Source: Acidobacteriaceae bacterium (GTDB lineage: Bacteria > Acidobacteriota > Terriglobia > Terriglobales > Acidobacteriaceae). From it: a DNA stretch of 46,864 nt. The stretch spans positions 1-46,864 of the forward strand of contig DAIDGZ010000141.1 of assembly GCA_027452125.1 (NCBI GenBank), read 5' to 3'. The position numbers were made by a program, and so were the translations under genes. Positions 10,090 to 20,280 of the stretch are shown here, one piece after another. Every line of letters starts with the position of its first letter. Within the stretch, counting starts at the first letter, position 1. Below the pieces are notes generated by a model. That model saw only the letters and a program-made list of their open reading frames with translations. It was not told where the DNA came from and ran no database searches.

Positions 10090-11397
10090 TTACTCCACCA
10101 CAATCTGACGCCGGATAGCCCCCGGCACAACAGTTTCATTGAGCACGCTATCCTGCCGCGCCTTCTCGTTGTCCTGCTCGTCAATTTCAAGCACCAGAGA
10201 TGTGGGCCTGCGCAGTGCCAAAATCTCGTCCAGAATACGATCCGCAAACTGCCGCTTCGGCAACTGCGGCAAATCGATGGCCTTATGTAGTGTAAGAAAT
10301 GTCGCGGCATTCTGGTCGGCATCGATGCCCACAACATTCCCGGTCACATCATTCACCACAATCGCGTCGGCGCCCTTGCGCAGCAGTTTGTCCCGGCCGT
10401 TCTGCACCAGGTTCTCTGTCTCCGCGGCAAAACCTATTATCAGCTGGCCCACTCGGCGACGACGCACCACCTCGGCCAGAATATCCTCAGTCGGGGCCAG
10501 TTCCAGCGTGAGCGCACCTTTGCGCTTGATCTTCTGCTCAGCCACCGCTACTGGACGATAATCCGCTACCGCTGCCGCCTTAATCAGCAGGGTAGCTTCA
10601 TGCATGCGTTCGAGCACGGCATTGCGCATCTCGTCAGCGGTGGTTACAGAAACCACCTCGCATCGCGCCGGCGGATGAAGCGCCGTAGGTCCGCTAACCA
10701 GAATCACACGCGCGCCGCGGCTGCGCGCCGCATCGGCCAATGCATAGCCCATCTTGCCGCTGGAGCGGTTGCCCAGGAAACGCACTGGGTCCAGTGCCTC
10801 GCGTGTGCCACCGGCCGTCACCAACACCACCTCGCCGGCAAGATCATTGCGCCTGCCCAACATGCTCAGCACTGCCTCAGCAATCTCCTCCGGCTCGGCC
10901 ATCCGTCCTGCGCCAACCATGCCGCAGGCCAGGTCTCCCGTGCCTGGGTCCACGATCCGCACACCACGCTGGCGTAACGTATCCACATTGGCCTGCGTCG
11001 CCGGATGGTTCCACATATTCACGTTCATCGCCGGGGCAGCCAGCACGGGAGCCGTGGTAGCCAGATATATCGTGCTCAGGAAATCATCGGCAATACCCTG
11101 TGCAAACTTGGCAAGAATATCCGCCGTTGCCGGCGCCACCACCAGAGCATCGCTCCATTGCGCCTCTGCGATGTGCTCGATGCCGTTCTGTTCGTTTGCC
11201 TGGCTGAAATCGTCATTCCACAGGCTGGTGAGTACCTTGTGCCCGGTCAAGGCTGCAAAGGTGAGAGGTTGCACAAAGCGGCACGCTGCTGCCGTCATCA
11301 CCACATGCACATCGCATGCCTGGCGCTGCAGGGCGCGCACCAGCTCCGCCGCTTTGTAGGCGGCAATTCCGCCGGAAACGCCCACGGTTACTCGCAT
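10090..11397 (-). CDS. coaBC: Bifunctional phosphopantothenoylcysteine decarboxylase/phosphopantothenate-cysteine ligase
   Basis: VGVSGGIAAYKAAELVRAL, APAMNVNMWNHPATQ, VTAGGTREALDPVRFLGNRSSGKMGYALA. Confidence 0.95.
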   Translation of the reverse strand: MRVTVGVSGGIAAYKAAELVRALQRQACDVHVVMTAAACRFVQPLTFAALTGHKVLTSLWNDDFSQANEQNGIEHIAEAQWSDALVVAPATADILAKFAQGIADDFLSTIYLATTAPVLAAPAMNVNMWNHPATQANVDTLRQRGVRIVDPGTGDLACGMVGAGRMAEPEEIAEAVLSMLGRRNDLAGEVVLVTAGGTREALDPVRFLGNRSSGKMGYALADAARSRGARVILVSGPTALHPPARCEVVSVTTADEMRNAVLERMHEATLLIKAAAVADYRPVAVAEQKIKRKGALTLELAPTEDILAEVVRRRRVGQLIIGFAAETENLVQNGRDKLLRKGADAIVVNDVTGNVVGIDADQNAATFLTLHKAIDLPQLPKRQFADRILDEILALRRPTSLVLEIDEQDNEKARQDSVLNETVVPGAIRRQIVVE

Positions 11398-11504
11398 GGC
11401 TCGATTGTAAAACAGGGGAACGTTCCCTTACGCATTACGCCACTCAACTTGCTGCAAACACCACCAGTTCGCAGCGGAAATGTCCGCATGAATTCATGCA
11501 AAAA

Positions 11505-11735
11505 TCAGCCGACGATAATCGGCGCGGTCGGCTCGTCAAGCGATGGCTTGTGCACTTCCACGTCTTGCTTCACATAAGAAATCTTGCCGGCGTCGATTTC
11601 ATCCTGCGCGACACGGCATGCCTTGCTGGAAGCGCTGGGGATCAGCGCGTGGGAACCTGCCTGCAACTGCCGTGCGCGGCGCGCCGCTACCAGCACCTTA
11701 CGATAGTTGGAATCAAAGCTGGTCTCAATCGTCAT
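11505..11735 (-). CDS. rpoZ: DNA-directed RNA polymerase omega subunit (start at 11735, not 11789)
   Basis: MTIETSFDSNYRKVLVAARRARQLQAGS...KACRVAQDEIDAGKISY; position downstream of gmk; AGGAGG RBS within the gmk 3' end. Confidence 0.85.
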   Translation of the reverse strand: MTIETSFDSNYRKVLVAARRARQLQAGSHALIPSASSKACRVAQDEIDAGKISYVKQDVEVHKPSLDEPTAPIIVG

Positions 11736-12465
11736 CGGAATCCTCCTCAAACTTGAGTTCCTGCTGCCCGGTGTTGCCCAGAATTCCAAAGGCCTCCAAC
11801 ACGGGCTTCACACGCTCCTGCGAATTGCGCAGTTCGCAACCGGTGGCGACCTCCAACACCCGGCGCGAGCGAATCGCGATGGGCTCACCGTTCCGGTAGA
11901 ATCGCTCGGCCTGCACAATGGCTTCGAGTTGCGCCACCGTGCGGTCAAGCACATCATTCACCAAAATATAACCGTATTGCTCATAATTCTCAATTTCACT
12001 GCTCGCCTGGCGCAGGCGCCGGAATAATTCGTCCTCATTCACCACTCCCTCGGCACGGCTCCGGTTGCGTAAACGCGTGCGCAGAACCGTGGGATTCGGG
12101 GGCATCACGAAGATACTAACCGCCTCCGGCAGACGAGAGCGAACCTGCGCAGCCCCCTGCACATCGATGTCCAGCAGAAGATCATGCCCAGCCGCCCGAG
12201 CCTCATCCAGCGAGTGTCGCGCCGTGCCGTAGAGATTGCCAAACACTTCGGCATACTCCAGGAACACATCCTCGGCGATCATCCGCTCAAACTCTTCGCG
12301 GGAAGTGAAGTTATACTCGCGGCCGTTCTCCTCCGAACCGCGCGGAGCACGAGTCGTCCACGAAACGGCAAACTCGATCCCGCTCACTTGTTTGCGCAGT
12401 TCGCTCACCAGCGTGCTCTTGCCCGAGCCCGAAGGCGCCGAAATAATAAAAAGAATTCCTGCCAC
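11725..12465 (-). CDS. gmk: Guanylate kinase
   Basis: LFIISAPSGSGKSTLVSEL...WTTRAPRGSEENGREYNFTSREEFERM. Confidence 0.95.
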   Translation of the reverse strand: MAGILFIISAPSGSGKSTLVSELRKQVSGIEFAVSWTTRAPRGSEENGREYNFTSREEFERMIAEDVFLEYAEVFGNLYGTARHSLDEARAAGHDLLLDIDVQGAAQVRSRLPEAVSIFVMPPNPTVLRTRLRNRSRAEGVVNEDELFRRLRQASSEIENYEQYGYILVNDVLDRTVAQLEAIVQAERFYRNGEPIAIRSRRVLEVATGCELRNSQERVKPVLEAFGILGNTGQQELKFEEDSDDD

Positions 12466-12563
12466 GATCTATCTGTCCTCGTTCTGTTGAAGCAATCCTT
12501 TGATCCCGCTCTTGCAGCGCCTGCCCCTGTTTCCCTGCTTTCCAGCCATTGCGATTCCTGTTT

Positions 12564-13460
12564 TTACTCCACGTTCTGTACCTGCTCGCGAGCCTTTTCG
12601 ATCTCCGCCTTCATGGCTAATCCCAACTCGGTGATGCGCGTGCCCTTGCCGCCCACGCCACCAGACTTGGAGAGCATGGTGTTTGCCTCGCGGTTCATCT
12701 CCTGCAGCAGGAAGTCAAGCTTCTTGCCTACTTCACCACCCGCGGTCAGCAACTCATGGAAGTGCGCGATGTGTGCCTGCATACGCGCCAGTTCCTCGGC
12801 CACGTCGCTGCGGTCTACCAGTACTGCCACCTCTTCCAAAAGCCTCTGACGGTTAAACTCCGGTCCCGTTGCTGACTGCAGTCGCTGTGTCAGCCGCTCC
12901 TGGTAGAGCTTCTCAATCTCAGGCCGCAACGCCTCAACACCCGCGGTTGCCTCGGCCAGCCGATCCAGGTGTGCGCGTAGAATCTCCACGAGCGACTCAC
13001 CCTCGCGCGCGCGCATCGCCTTCAGTTGCTCCAGCAGAGCAGGCAACTCCGCCTGCACGCTTTCAGCCAGCTCCGTCGTGCCCTCATCGCTATTGCGATT
13101 ATCCGAATTCAGCGCACCGGGGAGGCGCAGTACGGCGTTCATATCCGGCTCACCAGTCAGTCCATGCTCCTCACGAGCAGCAGCAAACGCAGCAATATAC
13201 GCGGCAATCAGCTCACGGTTATAGCCGGCCTTCTGCTGACCTCCGCGATCCACCTGCAGGCTTAGTTCGACGTGGCCGCGCACCAACCTTTCCTTGAGCA
13301 TCTTGCGTAGCGTCATCTCCAGCGCATCCAGACCCGAGGGCATCCGCAACTGCAAATCAAGAAAGCGGTGATTTACGCTCTTCAGGCTTAACGTGTAGTT
13401 CACCTGCTCGTTCAGGCCCACTTGCACACGCGCAAATCCGGTCATCGAATACACAGCCAT
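12564..13460 (-). CDS. YicC-family protein
   Basis: MAVYSMTGFARV...SLKSVNHRFLDLQLRMP...LDFLLQEMNREANTMLSKS, upstream of gmk. Confidence 0.95.
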   Translation of the reverse strand: MAVYSMTGFARVQVGLNEQVNYTLSLKSVNHRFLDLQLRMPSGLDALEMTLRKMLKERLVRGHVELSLQVDRGGQQKAGYNRELIAAYIAAFAAAREEHGLTGEPDMNAVLRLPGALNSDNRNSDEGTTELAESVQAELPALLEQLKAMRAREGESLVEILRAHLDRLAEATAGVEALRPEIEKLYQERLTQRLQSATGPEFNRQRLLEEVAVLVDRSDVAEELARMQAHIAHFHELLTAGGEVGKKLDFLLQEMNREANTMLSKSGGVGGKGTRITELGLAMKAEIEKAREQVQNVE

Positions 13461-13465
13461 GCTCG

Positions 13466-15310
13466 CTACTCCTCTTTCCCGGCGGCAAGCACCGGCTCCG
13501 AACTATCCATAAATTGCAGCTGATACAAGCGCTTATAGGTGGGCGAAGTTTCCAGTAACTCCTCGTGCGGACCGACAGCCGTAATCCGCCCGCCCTCCAG
13601 TACCGCAATGCGGTTGGCTCGCCGCACGGTGGAAAGCCGATGGGCAATCACCAGAACCGTACGGTCACGCATCAGGTTGGCCAGCGCCGCCTGCACGAGC
13701 GCCTCGCTCTCCGCGTCTAACGCCGAAGTCGCCTCATCCAGAATCAGGATGGGGGCGTTCTTCAGCAGTGCGCGCGCTATTGCCATGCGCTGCTTCTCGC
13801 CACCAGAAAGGCGGAACCCCTTCTCGCCAATCACCGTGTCATAGCCCTGGGGCATACGCAAAATAAAGTCGTGTGCCAGCGCATTGCGCGCCGCCTCTTC
13901 CACCAGCGAGCGTTTGGTCTCGGGCTGTCCATAGGCAATATTGTCGTGTACCGTGTCGTTGAACAGGATCGTCTCCTGCGTTACCTGCGCCACCTGCCGC
14001 CGTAGCGAAGAGAGGGTCAGATCACGTAGATCGTGACCATCGATCAGGATGCGCCCCGAGGTCACGTCATAGAATCGCGGTATCAAATTCACCAATGTCG
14101 ACTTGCCTGCGCCACTGGGCCCCACCAGTGCCAGCACTTCGCCCGCCCGCACCTCTAGGTCAACGTTATGCAGAATCTGGTGTTCACCCTCCTCGCTGGA
14201 GTAAGAGAAGCCGACATCCTCAAAGCGGATGCCCCTCTCAAAATGCTTCAGCGTTACCGCATGGTGCCGCTCTTTCACATCATCTTCAGAATCGAAGAAC
14301 TCGAAGATAGACGACGATGCCCCCATTGCCTGCTGAAAGCTGTTGTAGAAGTAGGCAAAACGGCGAATCGGATCGTAGAGCTTAAATAGCAGGATGATGA
14401 ACGCGGCAAAGATACCGATGGTCATGTGACCGTGCATGATCTCGTTCCGCCCGATAAACAAGAAAATGGCGATAGCGATGGCACCGATCGAGTCCATGAG
14501 TGGCGAACTGATAGACTGAATGCGTACGCTGCGCAGATTTGCCCGAAAAAGTCGTGTAGCCGCCTTCTTGAACCGCAGAATCTCCCACAGCTCCGTATTG
14601 AACGCCTTGACGATGCGGTTACCAGTTACCGTCTCATGCAGGATGTTCTGAATCTCAGCCAACTTGTCTTGCCCGGTGCGAGTACGGTGCCGCACCTCCC
14701 GGCCGATCTTGCGCGCCGACGTGATGACTACCGGTACGAACAGCAGAAGCGCCCAGCTCAACTGGCCACCCATGTAGATCACCAGCGCCAAGCCCACCAG
14801 GAACGTAAAGAGCTGCTGCAGGAACTGCCCGATGACGGAGCTGACCGCGTTCTGTACACGGTCAACATCATTGATCAGTGTGGAGAGAATCGTCCCTGTG
14901 GGATGCTTGTGAAAGAAGCTGGACGAACGGCGCAGCGTAGTCTCATACAAATGATTGCGCAGATCGGTGATGGTGCCAAATCCGGCATAGTTCACCAGGT
15001 AGGTGCCCAGGTAATCGCAAATGCCCTTCAGAATGGTGGAAAGAATCAGCGCGAAGGCGACGACAGTCCATGCATTATGCAGGAAGTGCGGCACCACCAT
15101 CCGCAGGTCGAACTGCAGATGAAAGCGTGGTATGCCCACCAGAATAGGCCCTGGTGGTGCATTCGGCGCCAGCACCTTGTCAAAGATGGGCTGGAAGAGC
15201 AAGACACGAAAGTTATCCAGCAGGCCAACCGCGGCCAGCAGCACCACGCCTGCCAGTAGTTGCAGCGTGTAAGGGAGCCCATAGCGCAGGAGACGTAGAA
15301 AATTTCTCAT
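13466..15310 (-). CDS. ABC exporter, MsbA-like (fused permease/ATPase)
   Basis: N-terminal TM domain; VGPSGAGKSTLVNLIPRFYD, LSGGEKQRMAIARALLKNAPILILDEATSALD. Confidence 0.93.
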   Translation of the reverse strand: MRNFLRLLRYGLPYTLQLLAGVVLLAAVGLLDNFRVLLFQPIFDKVLAPNAPPGPILVGIPRFHLQFDLRMVVPHFLHNAWTVVAFALILSTILKGICDYLGTYLVNYAGFGTITDLRNHLYETTLRRSSSFFHKHPTGTILSTLINDVDRVQNAVSSVIGQFLQQLFTFLVGLALVIYMGGQLSWALLLFVPVVITSARKIGREVRHRTRTGQDKLAEIQNILHETVTGNRIVKAFNTELWEILRFKKAATRLFRANLRSVRIQSISSPLMDSIGAIAIAIFLFIGRNEIMHGHMTIGIFAAFIILLFKLYDPIRRFAYFYNSFQQAMGASSSIFEFFDSEDDVKERHHAVTLKHFERGIRFEDVGFSYSSEEGEHQILHNVDLEVRAGEVLALVGPSGAGKSTLVNLIPRFYDVTSGRILIDGHDLRDLTLSSLRRQVAQVTQETILFNDTVHDNIAYGQPETKRSLVEEAARNALAHDFILRMPQGYDTVIGEKGFRLSGGEKQRMAIARALLKNAPILILDEATSALDAESEALVQAALANLMRDRTVLVIAHRLSTVRRANRIAVLEGGRITAVGPHEELLETSPTYKRLYQLQFMDSSEPVLAAGKEE

Positions 15311-15425
15311 GCTGGCTTATCCACCCACGAGGTGCAGCCTTCAGCGATCCATGCCCGGCAGGTGCAAATCTCCATCACCGTATTGTATCCGGGTACGGCG
15401 CGGAGACTTATGTGGGCCATGGCTT

Positions 15426-16013
15426 TTACGCTTCTGTGCAGTCCAGTTCGACCCAGTCGCACACCATGTGCCCAGCCAGAATGTGCGCCTCTTGGATGCG
15501 CGCCGTATCCTTGCTGGCCACAGCAAACAAGTGGTCGGCATGCGCCGCCATCTGGCCACCACTGGCACCGGTCATGGCCACCGTCACCAGCCCCATTGCC
15601 CGAGCTTTCTCCAATGCCAGCACTACGTTACGGCTATTGCCCGAGGTGGAAATTCCCACCAGGATATCCCCTGGTGTTCCCAGAGCCTCCACCTGCCGCG
15701 AAAAGACCACGTCGTAGCCGTAGTCGTTACCGATTGCGGTCAGAATCGAGCTGTTTGTGGTCAACGCAATCGAGGCCAGCGCCTGCCGTTCCCGCCGAAA
15801 GCGGCCAACCATCTCCGCAGCCAGATGCTGCGAGTCACCGGCGCTTCCGCCGTTACCACACCACAGCAGCTTGCCCCCGGCCCGCAGCGCAGCGGACATG
15901 GCCTGAGCAATACCCTGCAAAACAGCCTGCTGCTGCCGCACCTGCCCAATCACCTCAAGGTGCTCCTCAATCGCTTTGCCGAATATCACAGCGGCATCCG
16001 GTCTCGCGGACAT
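15426..16013 (-). CDS. gmhA: Phosphoheptose isomerase (SIS domain)
   Basis: GGKLLWCGNGGSAGDSQHLAAEMVGRF...VGISTSGNSRNV; divergent neighbour of gmhB-like gene. Confidence 0.92.
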   Translation of the reverse strand: MSARPDAAVIFGKAIEEHLEVIGQVRQQQAVLQGIAQAMSAALRAGGKLLWCGNGGSAGDSQHLAAEMVGRFRRERQALASIALTTNSSILTAIGNDYGYDVVFSRQVEALGTPGDILVGISTSGNSRNVVLALEKARAMGLVTVAMTGASGGQMAAHADHLFAVASKDTARIQEAHILAGHMVCDWVELDCTEA

Positions 16014-16091
16014 CGTCTTCCTCCCAGTTCTGCATGATCAGGACGGCTCGGGCCTGCACTGCACGACCCGAACGAAGAGCACGCGCTTGCT

Positions 16092-16691
16092 ATGATACCG
16101 ATTGTGCCACTAGCCTCCAATGCTACTTCTGAGTCCCGCCCGAACACGGTCTTCCTTGACCGCGATGGCGTGATCAATCGCAAGATGCCAGAGGGCCAGT
16201 ACGTCCGCTCGCTGCATGAGTTTCACCTGCTGCCCGGCGTGCCGCAAGCCATCGCCCGCCTGAATCGAGCCGGCAGCCGCGTGATCGTGGTTTCCAACCA
16301 GCGCGGTATCTCGCTCGGCCTCTACACCGTAGACGATGTGAACACAATGCATGCCGAGTTACAGAGCGAGTTGGCCCACCACGGCGCGAGCGTCGACGCG
16401 TTCTACTTCTGTCCGCACGGTAAAGATGTGTGCAACTGTCGCAAGCCGCTCCCAGGGCTTTATGAACAGGCTGTCGCTGCTTTTCCGGAGATTGCCCCAG
16501 CGGCCAGCGTTATGGTCGGCGACTCGCTCTCTGACATCGAGTTCGGTCGCCGCCTGGGCATGCGCACCGTCTTTATCACCGCAGATCCCACGCACCGCAA
16601 GCCCGGCGCAGAAAAGGCAATGGAACTCGCCAGCCTGCATGTAGCCGATCTGCCGCAAGCCGTTGAGGCGATTCTCTCTGGCCAGCTCTAA
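16092..16691 (+). CDS. gmhB: D-glycero-manno-heptose 1,7-bisphosphate phosphatase (HAD)
   Basis: VFLDRDGVINRKMPEGQYVRS...CPHGKDVCNCRKPLPGL...MVGDSLSDIEFG. Confidence 0.92.
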   Translation: MIPIVPLASNATSESRPNTVFLDRDGVINRKMPEGQYVRSLHEFHLLPGVPQAIARLNRAGSRVIVVSNQRGISLGLYTVDDVNTMHAELQSELAHHGASVDAFYFCPHGKDVCNCRKPLPGLYEQAVAAFPEIAPAASVMVGDSLSDIEFGRRLGMRTVFITADPTHRKPGAEKAMELASLHVADLPQAVEAILSGQL

Positions 16692-16704
16692 CCGATGTTA
16701 TTTC

Positions 16705-18903
16705 TCAATATTTGCTTAGCTCCAGAATTCCCTTCAAAATCCGCTCCGGCTGGGGCAGAATAACGTCTTCCAGCACTGGCTGGTAGGCCACGAAAGTGTC
16801 CATCCCCGCCACCCGGCGCACCGGGGCATCCAGATCATCGAAGAGTTCGTCAGCAATCCGCGCTGCAATCTCTGCACCGTAACCCCAGCTCAACATGTCC
16901 TCGTAGGCGACAATCACGCGACTGGTCTTGCGCACTGAGGTGGCGATCGCCTCCCAGTCATACGGGCTTAGAGTGCGCAGATCTAGAATTTCGACCTCTA
17001 CGCCGTGCTCCCGCCGTGCCTGCTCGGCAGCCTGCAGTGCGCGGGGCAACACAGCGCCATAGGTTACGATGGTCAGGTCAGTTCCCGGTCGCACCAGCTT
17101 TGCCTTGCCAAACGGAATGGCAAACTCCGGCCCCGGATAGGGTGCGCGCCCATAGGTCTCGCGATAAAGTCGCTTGTGCTCCAGAAAGAGCACCGGATCG
17201 TCCGAGCGGATAGCTGTGCGCAACAGGCCGTTGGCATCCAGCGCATTGGAGGGAAACGCCACCCGCAACCCAGGAATATGGGTAAATATGCTCTCGCCGC
17301 ATTGCGAGTGGTAGATCGAACCGCCCGTTAAGTAGCCGCCAATGGGCACACGAATCACCGTCGGAGCGCCCCAGGTCCCGTTGGAACGCCACCGCAGCAC
17401 GGCTAACTCATTCCGAATCTGGTGCATGGCTGGCCAGATGTAATCAAAGAACTGAATCTCAACAACTGGCTTCATACCCCGTACGCCATAGCCCAGAGCG
17501 CGTCCCACGATGCTGGCCTCAGCCAGCGGCGAGTTGAATACCCGCTCGGAGCCAAACTCTGTCTGCAATCCGGCCGTCAGCTTGAATACGCCGCCCTTGC
17601 CCTTGACTTCGGCCAGAGCCTCTTCGCGGCTGGCATCGGCCACATCCTCGCCATACACTACAATCCGCGGATCGCGGCGCATCTCGTCGTGCAGGCAGGC
17701 ATTGATCAGATCGGCCATGGTGCGCGGCTCGCTCCCCTTGGCACTGCCTGCCTTGCCGCCGCCTGCCGTCCCCGGAGCCATTGCCTGCTCGTGAGCAAAG
17801 ACGCTACCAGCGATGTCTAGGTCTTCGGAGTAGACGTGCTTCGTAATCTCTTCTACCTTGGGCAGCGGAGCCAGCAGAGCACGGTCCGCTGCCTCGGCCA
17901 CTTCACGGTCGAGCTCCTGCTCCAGCGCCAGTAGTTCGGCTTCCGTGGCGATGCCTTCTTTCAGCAGCCTCGCCCTCATCCGCGCCAGCGGATCGCGCAG
18001 CGCATCGGCCTCGCGCTCGGCCTGCGAGCGATACAGCCGATCGTCATCAGAGAGTGAGTGCGAGTACGGCCGGGTGCAGTGCGCATGGACGAACGCAGGG
18101 CCGTTCCCGGCACGGCAGTGGGTCGCCGCCTTCTCAAAGGCGCGCAGACAAGCTTCGGCGTCGGTACCGTCTACCTCGTCAAAATAAAAGTTGGGGAAGT
18201 TTGCTACCAACCGCGAGATATTGCCCCCGGGTGTGTTCACTTCCACAGGCACACTGATGGCGTATCCGTTGTCTTCTACGCAGAAGATCACTGGCAGCTT
18301 GCGATTCGACGAGACGCTCATCGCCTCCCAGAACTCACCCTGCGAGGTCGACCCCTCCCCAACGCAAGTAAGCACTACCTCGTCGCCCTTGAAACTCACA
18401 TCTTGGTACCCGCGATAGTCGCCCTCGGCCTTGGCCGCCGCTTCAGGATGCCGGCTGAGATAGCGGCCCGCCTCAGCACAGCCCACCGCGTGCAGCAGTT
18501 GCGTCGCCGTCGAGGACGACGTGCTGACAATGTGCAGCTCACGGCTGCTCCAGTGAGTCGGCATCTGTCGCCCGCCGCTGGCTGGATCGTCCGCGGCGCC
18601 CACCGCCTGCAGCATCATGTCATACGGCGTCACACCCAGCGCTAGACAAAGTGCACGATCGCGATAATAAGGGAAAAACCAGTCGTACCCGGGACGCAAA
18701 GCCAGCCCTGCCCCCACTTGCAGAGCCTCGTGTCCCGCCGCCGAGATCTGAAAGAAGATCTTCTGCTGCCGCTTGAGTAGAATCTCGCGGTCATCTACAC
18801 GCCGGGAAAGCACCATCAACCGGTAAATCTCAACTAGCCGCTGCGGGCTTAGAGCGCCCTCGGCCAGCACGGACGTCTGAGCGCTGGAAACTGCCACTCC
18901 CAT
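16705..18903 (-). CDS. Branched-chain 2-oxoacid dehydrogenase E1, alpha and beta subunits fused
   Basis: 732 aa; N-terminal E1-alpha ([27 protein letters not shown]) followed by E1-beta ([43 protein letters not shown]). Confidence 0.93.
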   Translation of the reverse strand: MGVAVSSAQTSVLAEGALSPQRLVEIYRLMVLSRRVDDREILLKRQQKIFFQISAAGHEALQVGAGLALRPGYDWFFPYYRDRALCLALGVTPYDMMLQAVGAADDPASGGRQMPTHWSSRELHIVSTSSSTATQLLHAVGCAEAGRYLSRHPEAAAKAEGDYRGYQDVSFKGDEVVLTCVGEGSTSQGEFWEAMSVSSNRKLPVIFCVEDNGYAISVPVEVNTPGGNISRLVANFPNFYFDEVDGTDAEACLRAFEKAATHCRAGNGPAFVHAHCTRPYSHSLSDDDRLYRSQAEREADALRDPLARMRARLLKEGIATEAELLALEQELDREVAEAADRALLAPLPKVEEITKHVYSEDLDIAGSVFAHEQAMAPGTAGGGKAGSAKGSEPRTMADLINACLHDEMRRDPRIVVYGEDVADASREEALAEVKGKGGVFKLTAGLQTEFGSERVFNSPLAEASIVGRALGYGVRGMKPVVEIQFFDYIWPAMHQIRNELAVLRWRSNGTWGAPTVIRVPIGGYLTGGSIYHSQCGESIFTHIPGLRVAFPSNALDANGLLRTAIRSDDPVLFLEHKRLYRETYGRAPYPGPEFAIPFGKAKLVRPGTDLTIVTYGAVLPRALQAAEQARREHGVEVEILDLRTLSPYDWEAIATSVRKTSRVIVAYEDMLSWGYGAEIAARIADELFDDLDAPVRRVAGMDTFVAYQPVLEDVILPQPERILKGILELSKY

Positions 18904-19131
18904 TCCACGTCACTCCCTTTACGCGCTTATCCAGGCGCCATCGCTCCCAATTGGACGAGAAAACCCAGCCTTGCCGGTGCCGGAGATGCCAACACCGTGG
19001 AGAACGGCCGTACGGACGCCTATCTTAATGACCCCCGACTGATTGTAACAACCCGGCTCATCCGGCAACAGTCCGGAAAATCCACCATGCGGTCTGTCAC
19101 GAAACTCCTGCGGCCCACAACCCGCATCCCG

Positions 19132-19623
19132 TCAATTTGTCCGCAGCCCCGGTAGCGGCAAAACCGGCAGATCAGGAAAGACAGGAGATGACTGCGGAGC
19201 CATAGCCATATTCAGCTTCACCTGGTGCGCCAGCTTCTGTATCTCCACAACTTTGCGCAATTCAGATTCAGTCAATCGCACCGGATGCATGCCGCCGATC
19301 TCCGCCTTTAGCTCCTCGGTCAGGCGGACCAGACGCTCCGTATCCGCCACAATCTGCATGTGTCTGCGATCGTTGTAGAGCTTCATCCAGCGCTGCTGGA
19401 AACGCGGATCTCCCAGCGGATTGGGAAATACCTCGTTCATATCCGGCGGCGAGACGCGCCCCGGCCGTGTCGGAGTCTGGCCCGTAGGTCCCGGGCTCAG
19501 GCTCTGCCAGGTTCCGCTTTGCGCCACCATACTGTGCAGACCAGCTAGCAGCAGACCCAAAGTAGCCAGTAGCGCTGCTTGCCTGGACTTCTTTCCTGCC
19601 GTCTTCAGCCCGTACATGTTCAT
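19132..19623 (-). CDS. Small secreted protein of unknown function (tandem paralog B)
   Basis: Signal-peptide-like N-terminus (QAALLATLGLLLAGLHSMVAQ); C-terminal helix block shared with the upstream ORF. Confidence 0.72.
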   Translation of the reverse strand: MNMYGLKTAGKKSRQAALLATLGLLLAGLHSMVAQSGTWQSLSPGPTGQTPTRPGRVSPPDMNEVFPNPLGDPRFQQRWMKLYNDRRHMQIVADTERLVRLTEELKAEIGGMHPVRLTESELRKVVEIQKLAHQVKLNMAMAPQSSPVFPDLPVLPLPGLRTN

Positions 19624-19645
19624 AGCATCCCTACCCTATACGTAG

Positions 19646-20053
19646 CTATCGCTTCACCCAAGGCTGAATCTGGCCCTTCACTTTGCGCGCCAGTTGCTCC
19701 AGACTATCCGCCTTGCGCACCACCGTCACTGACAGCATGTCTTTTGTTGTCTTGTTGACTGCCGACCTCAGATCCACTGCCAGCCGGAACAGTTCGGCGC
19801 ATTCTTCCGCAATTGCCTGGTGGGGATCAGTTCCCACGGGATCGGGTACCGGTACAGTAGCTGGTTTCGGCGCATTTCCAGAGGCCGCGTGCGCATGCTC
19901 CTGCGTCGCGACCAACTTTGAGACGACTGCCGGAGACTGTACTGAAGATTGCCCAGTGCAGTAACCTGCCGCTGTGCATGCCAGAGCAGCCATCAGCAGT
20001 CCGCTCCGGAACACATGCAGGACAACCTGAATTGCACTCATACACAACCGCAT
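19646..20053 (-). CDS. Small secreted protein of unknown function (tandem paralog A)
   Basis: Signal-peptide-like N-terminus (GLLMAALACTAAGYCTGQ); block QAIAEECAELFRLAVDLRSAVNKTTKDMLSVTVVRKADSLEQLARKVKGQI. Confidence 0.72.
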   Translation of the reverse strand: MRLCMSAIQVVLHVFRSGLLMAALACTAAGYCTGQSSVQSPAVVSKLVATQEHAHAASGNAPKPATVPVPDPVGTDPHQAIAEECAELFRLAVDLRSAVNKTTKDMLSVTVVRKADSLEQLARKVKGQIQPWVKR

Positions 20054-20280
20054 CGCTGACCTCCGCCGGGGCCCGGAAAGAGATCTGGGGTTCCATCTGG
20101 CCGACCCGGCCTGAATTCCCGGAACTCCCGTGCACAGTCTACTGCGATTTCAGCCGTGCCGCATCCGGTCCAGGCCGCCCAGCCTGATTTTGACGTTCCA
20201 ACTCGGCCCGCCCGTTCCTGAGCGGCAAATCCCCCGTTCTTCGCGCGGAGAACAGACCCCCGAGGCACTACTCTAAAACT

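Noticed and set aside
14426-15259. 277-aa + strand ORF
   Set aside because: Antisense to the MsbA-like exporter gene.
15332-16132. 266-aa + strand ORF
   Set aside because: Mostly antisense to gmhA; Pro/Arg/Ser-rich reading of the reverse strand.
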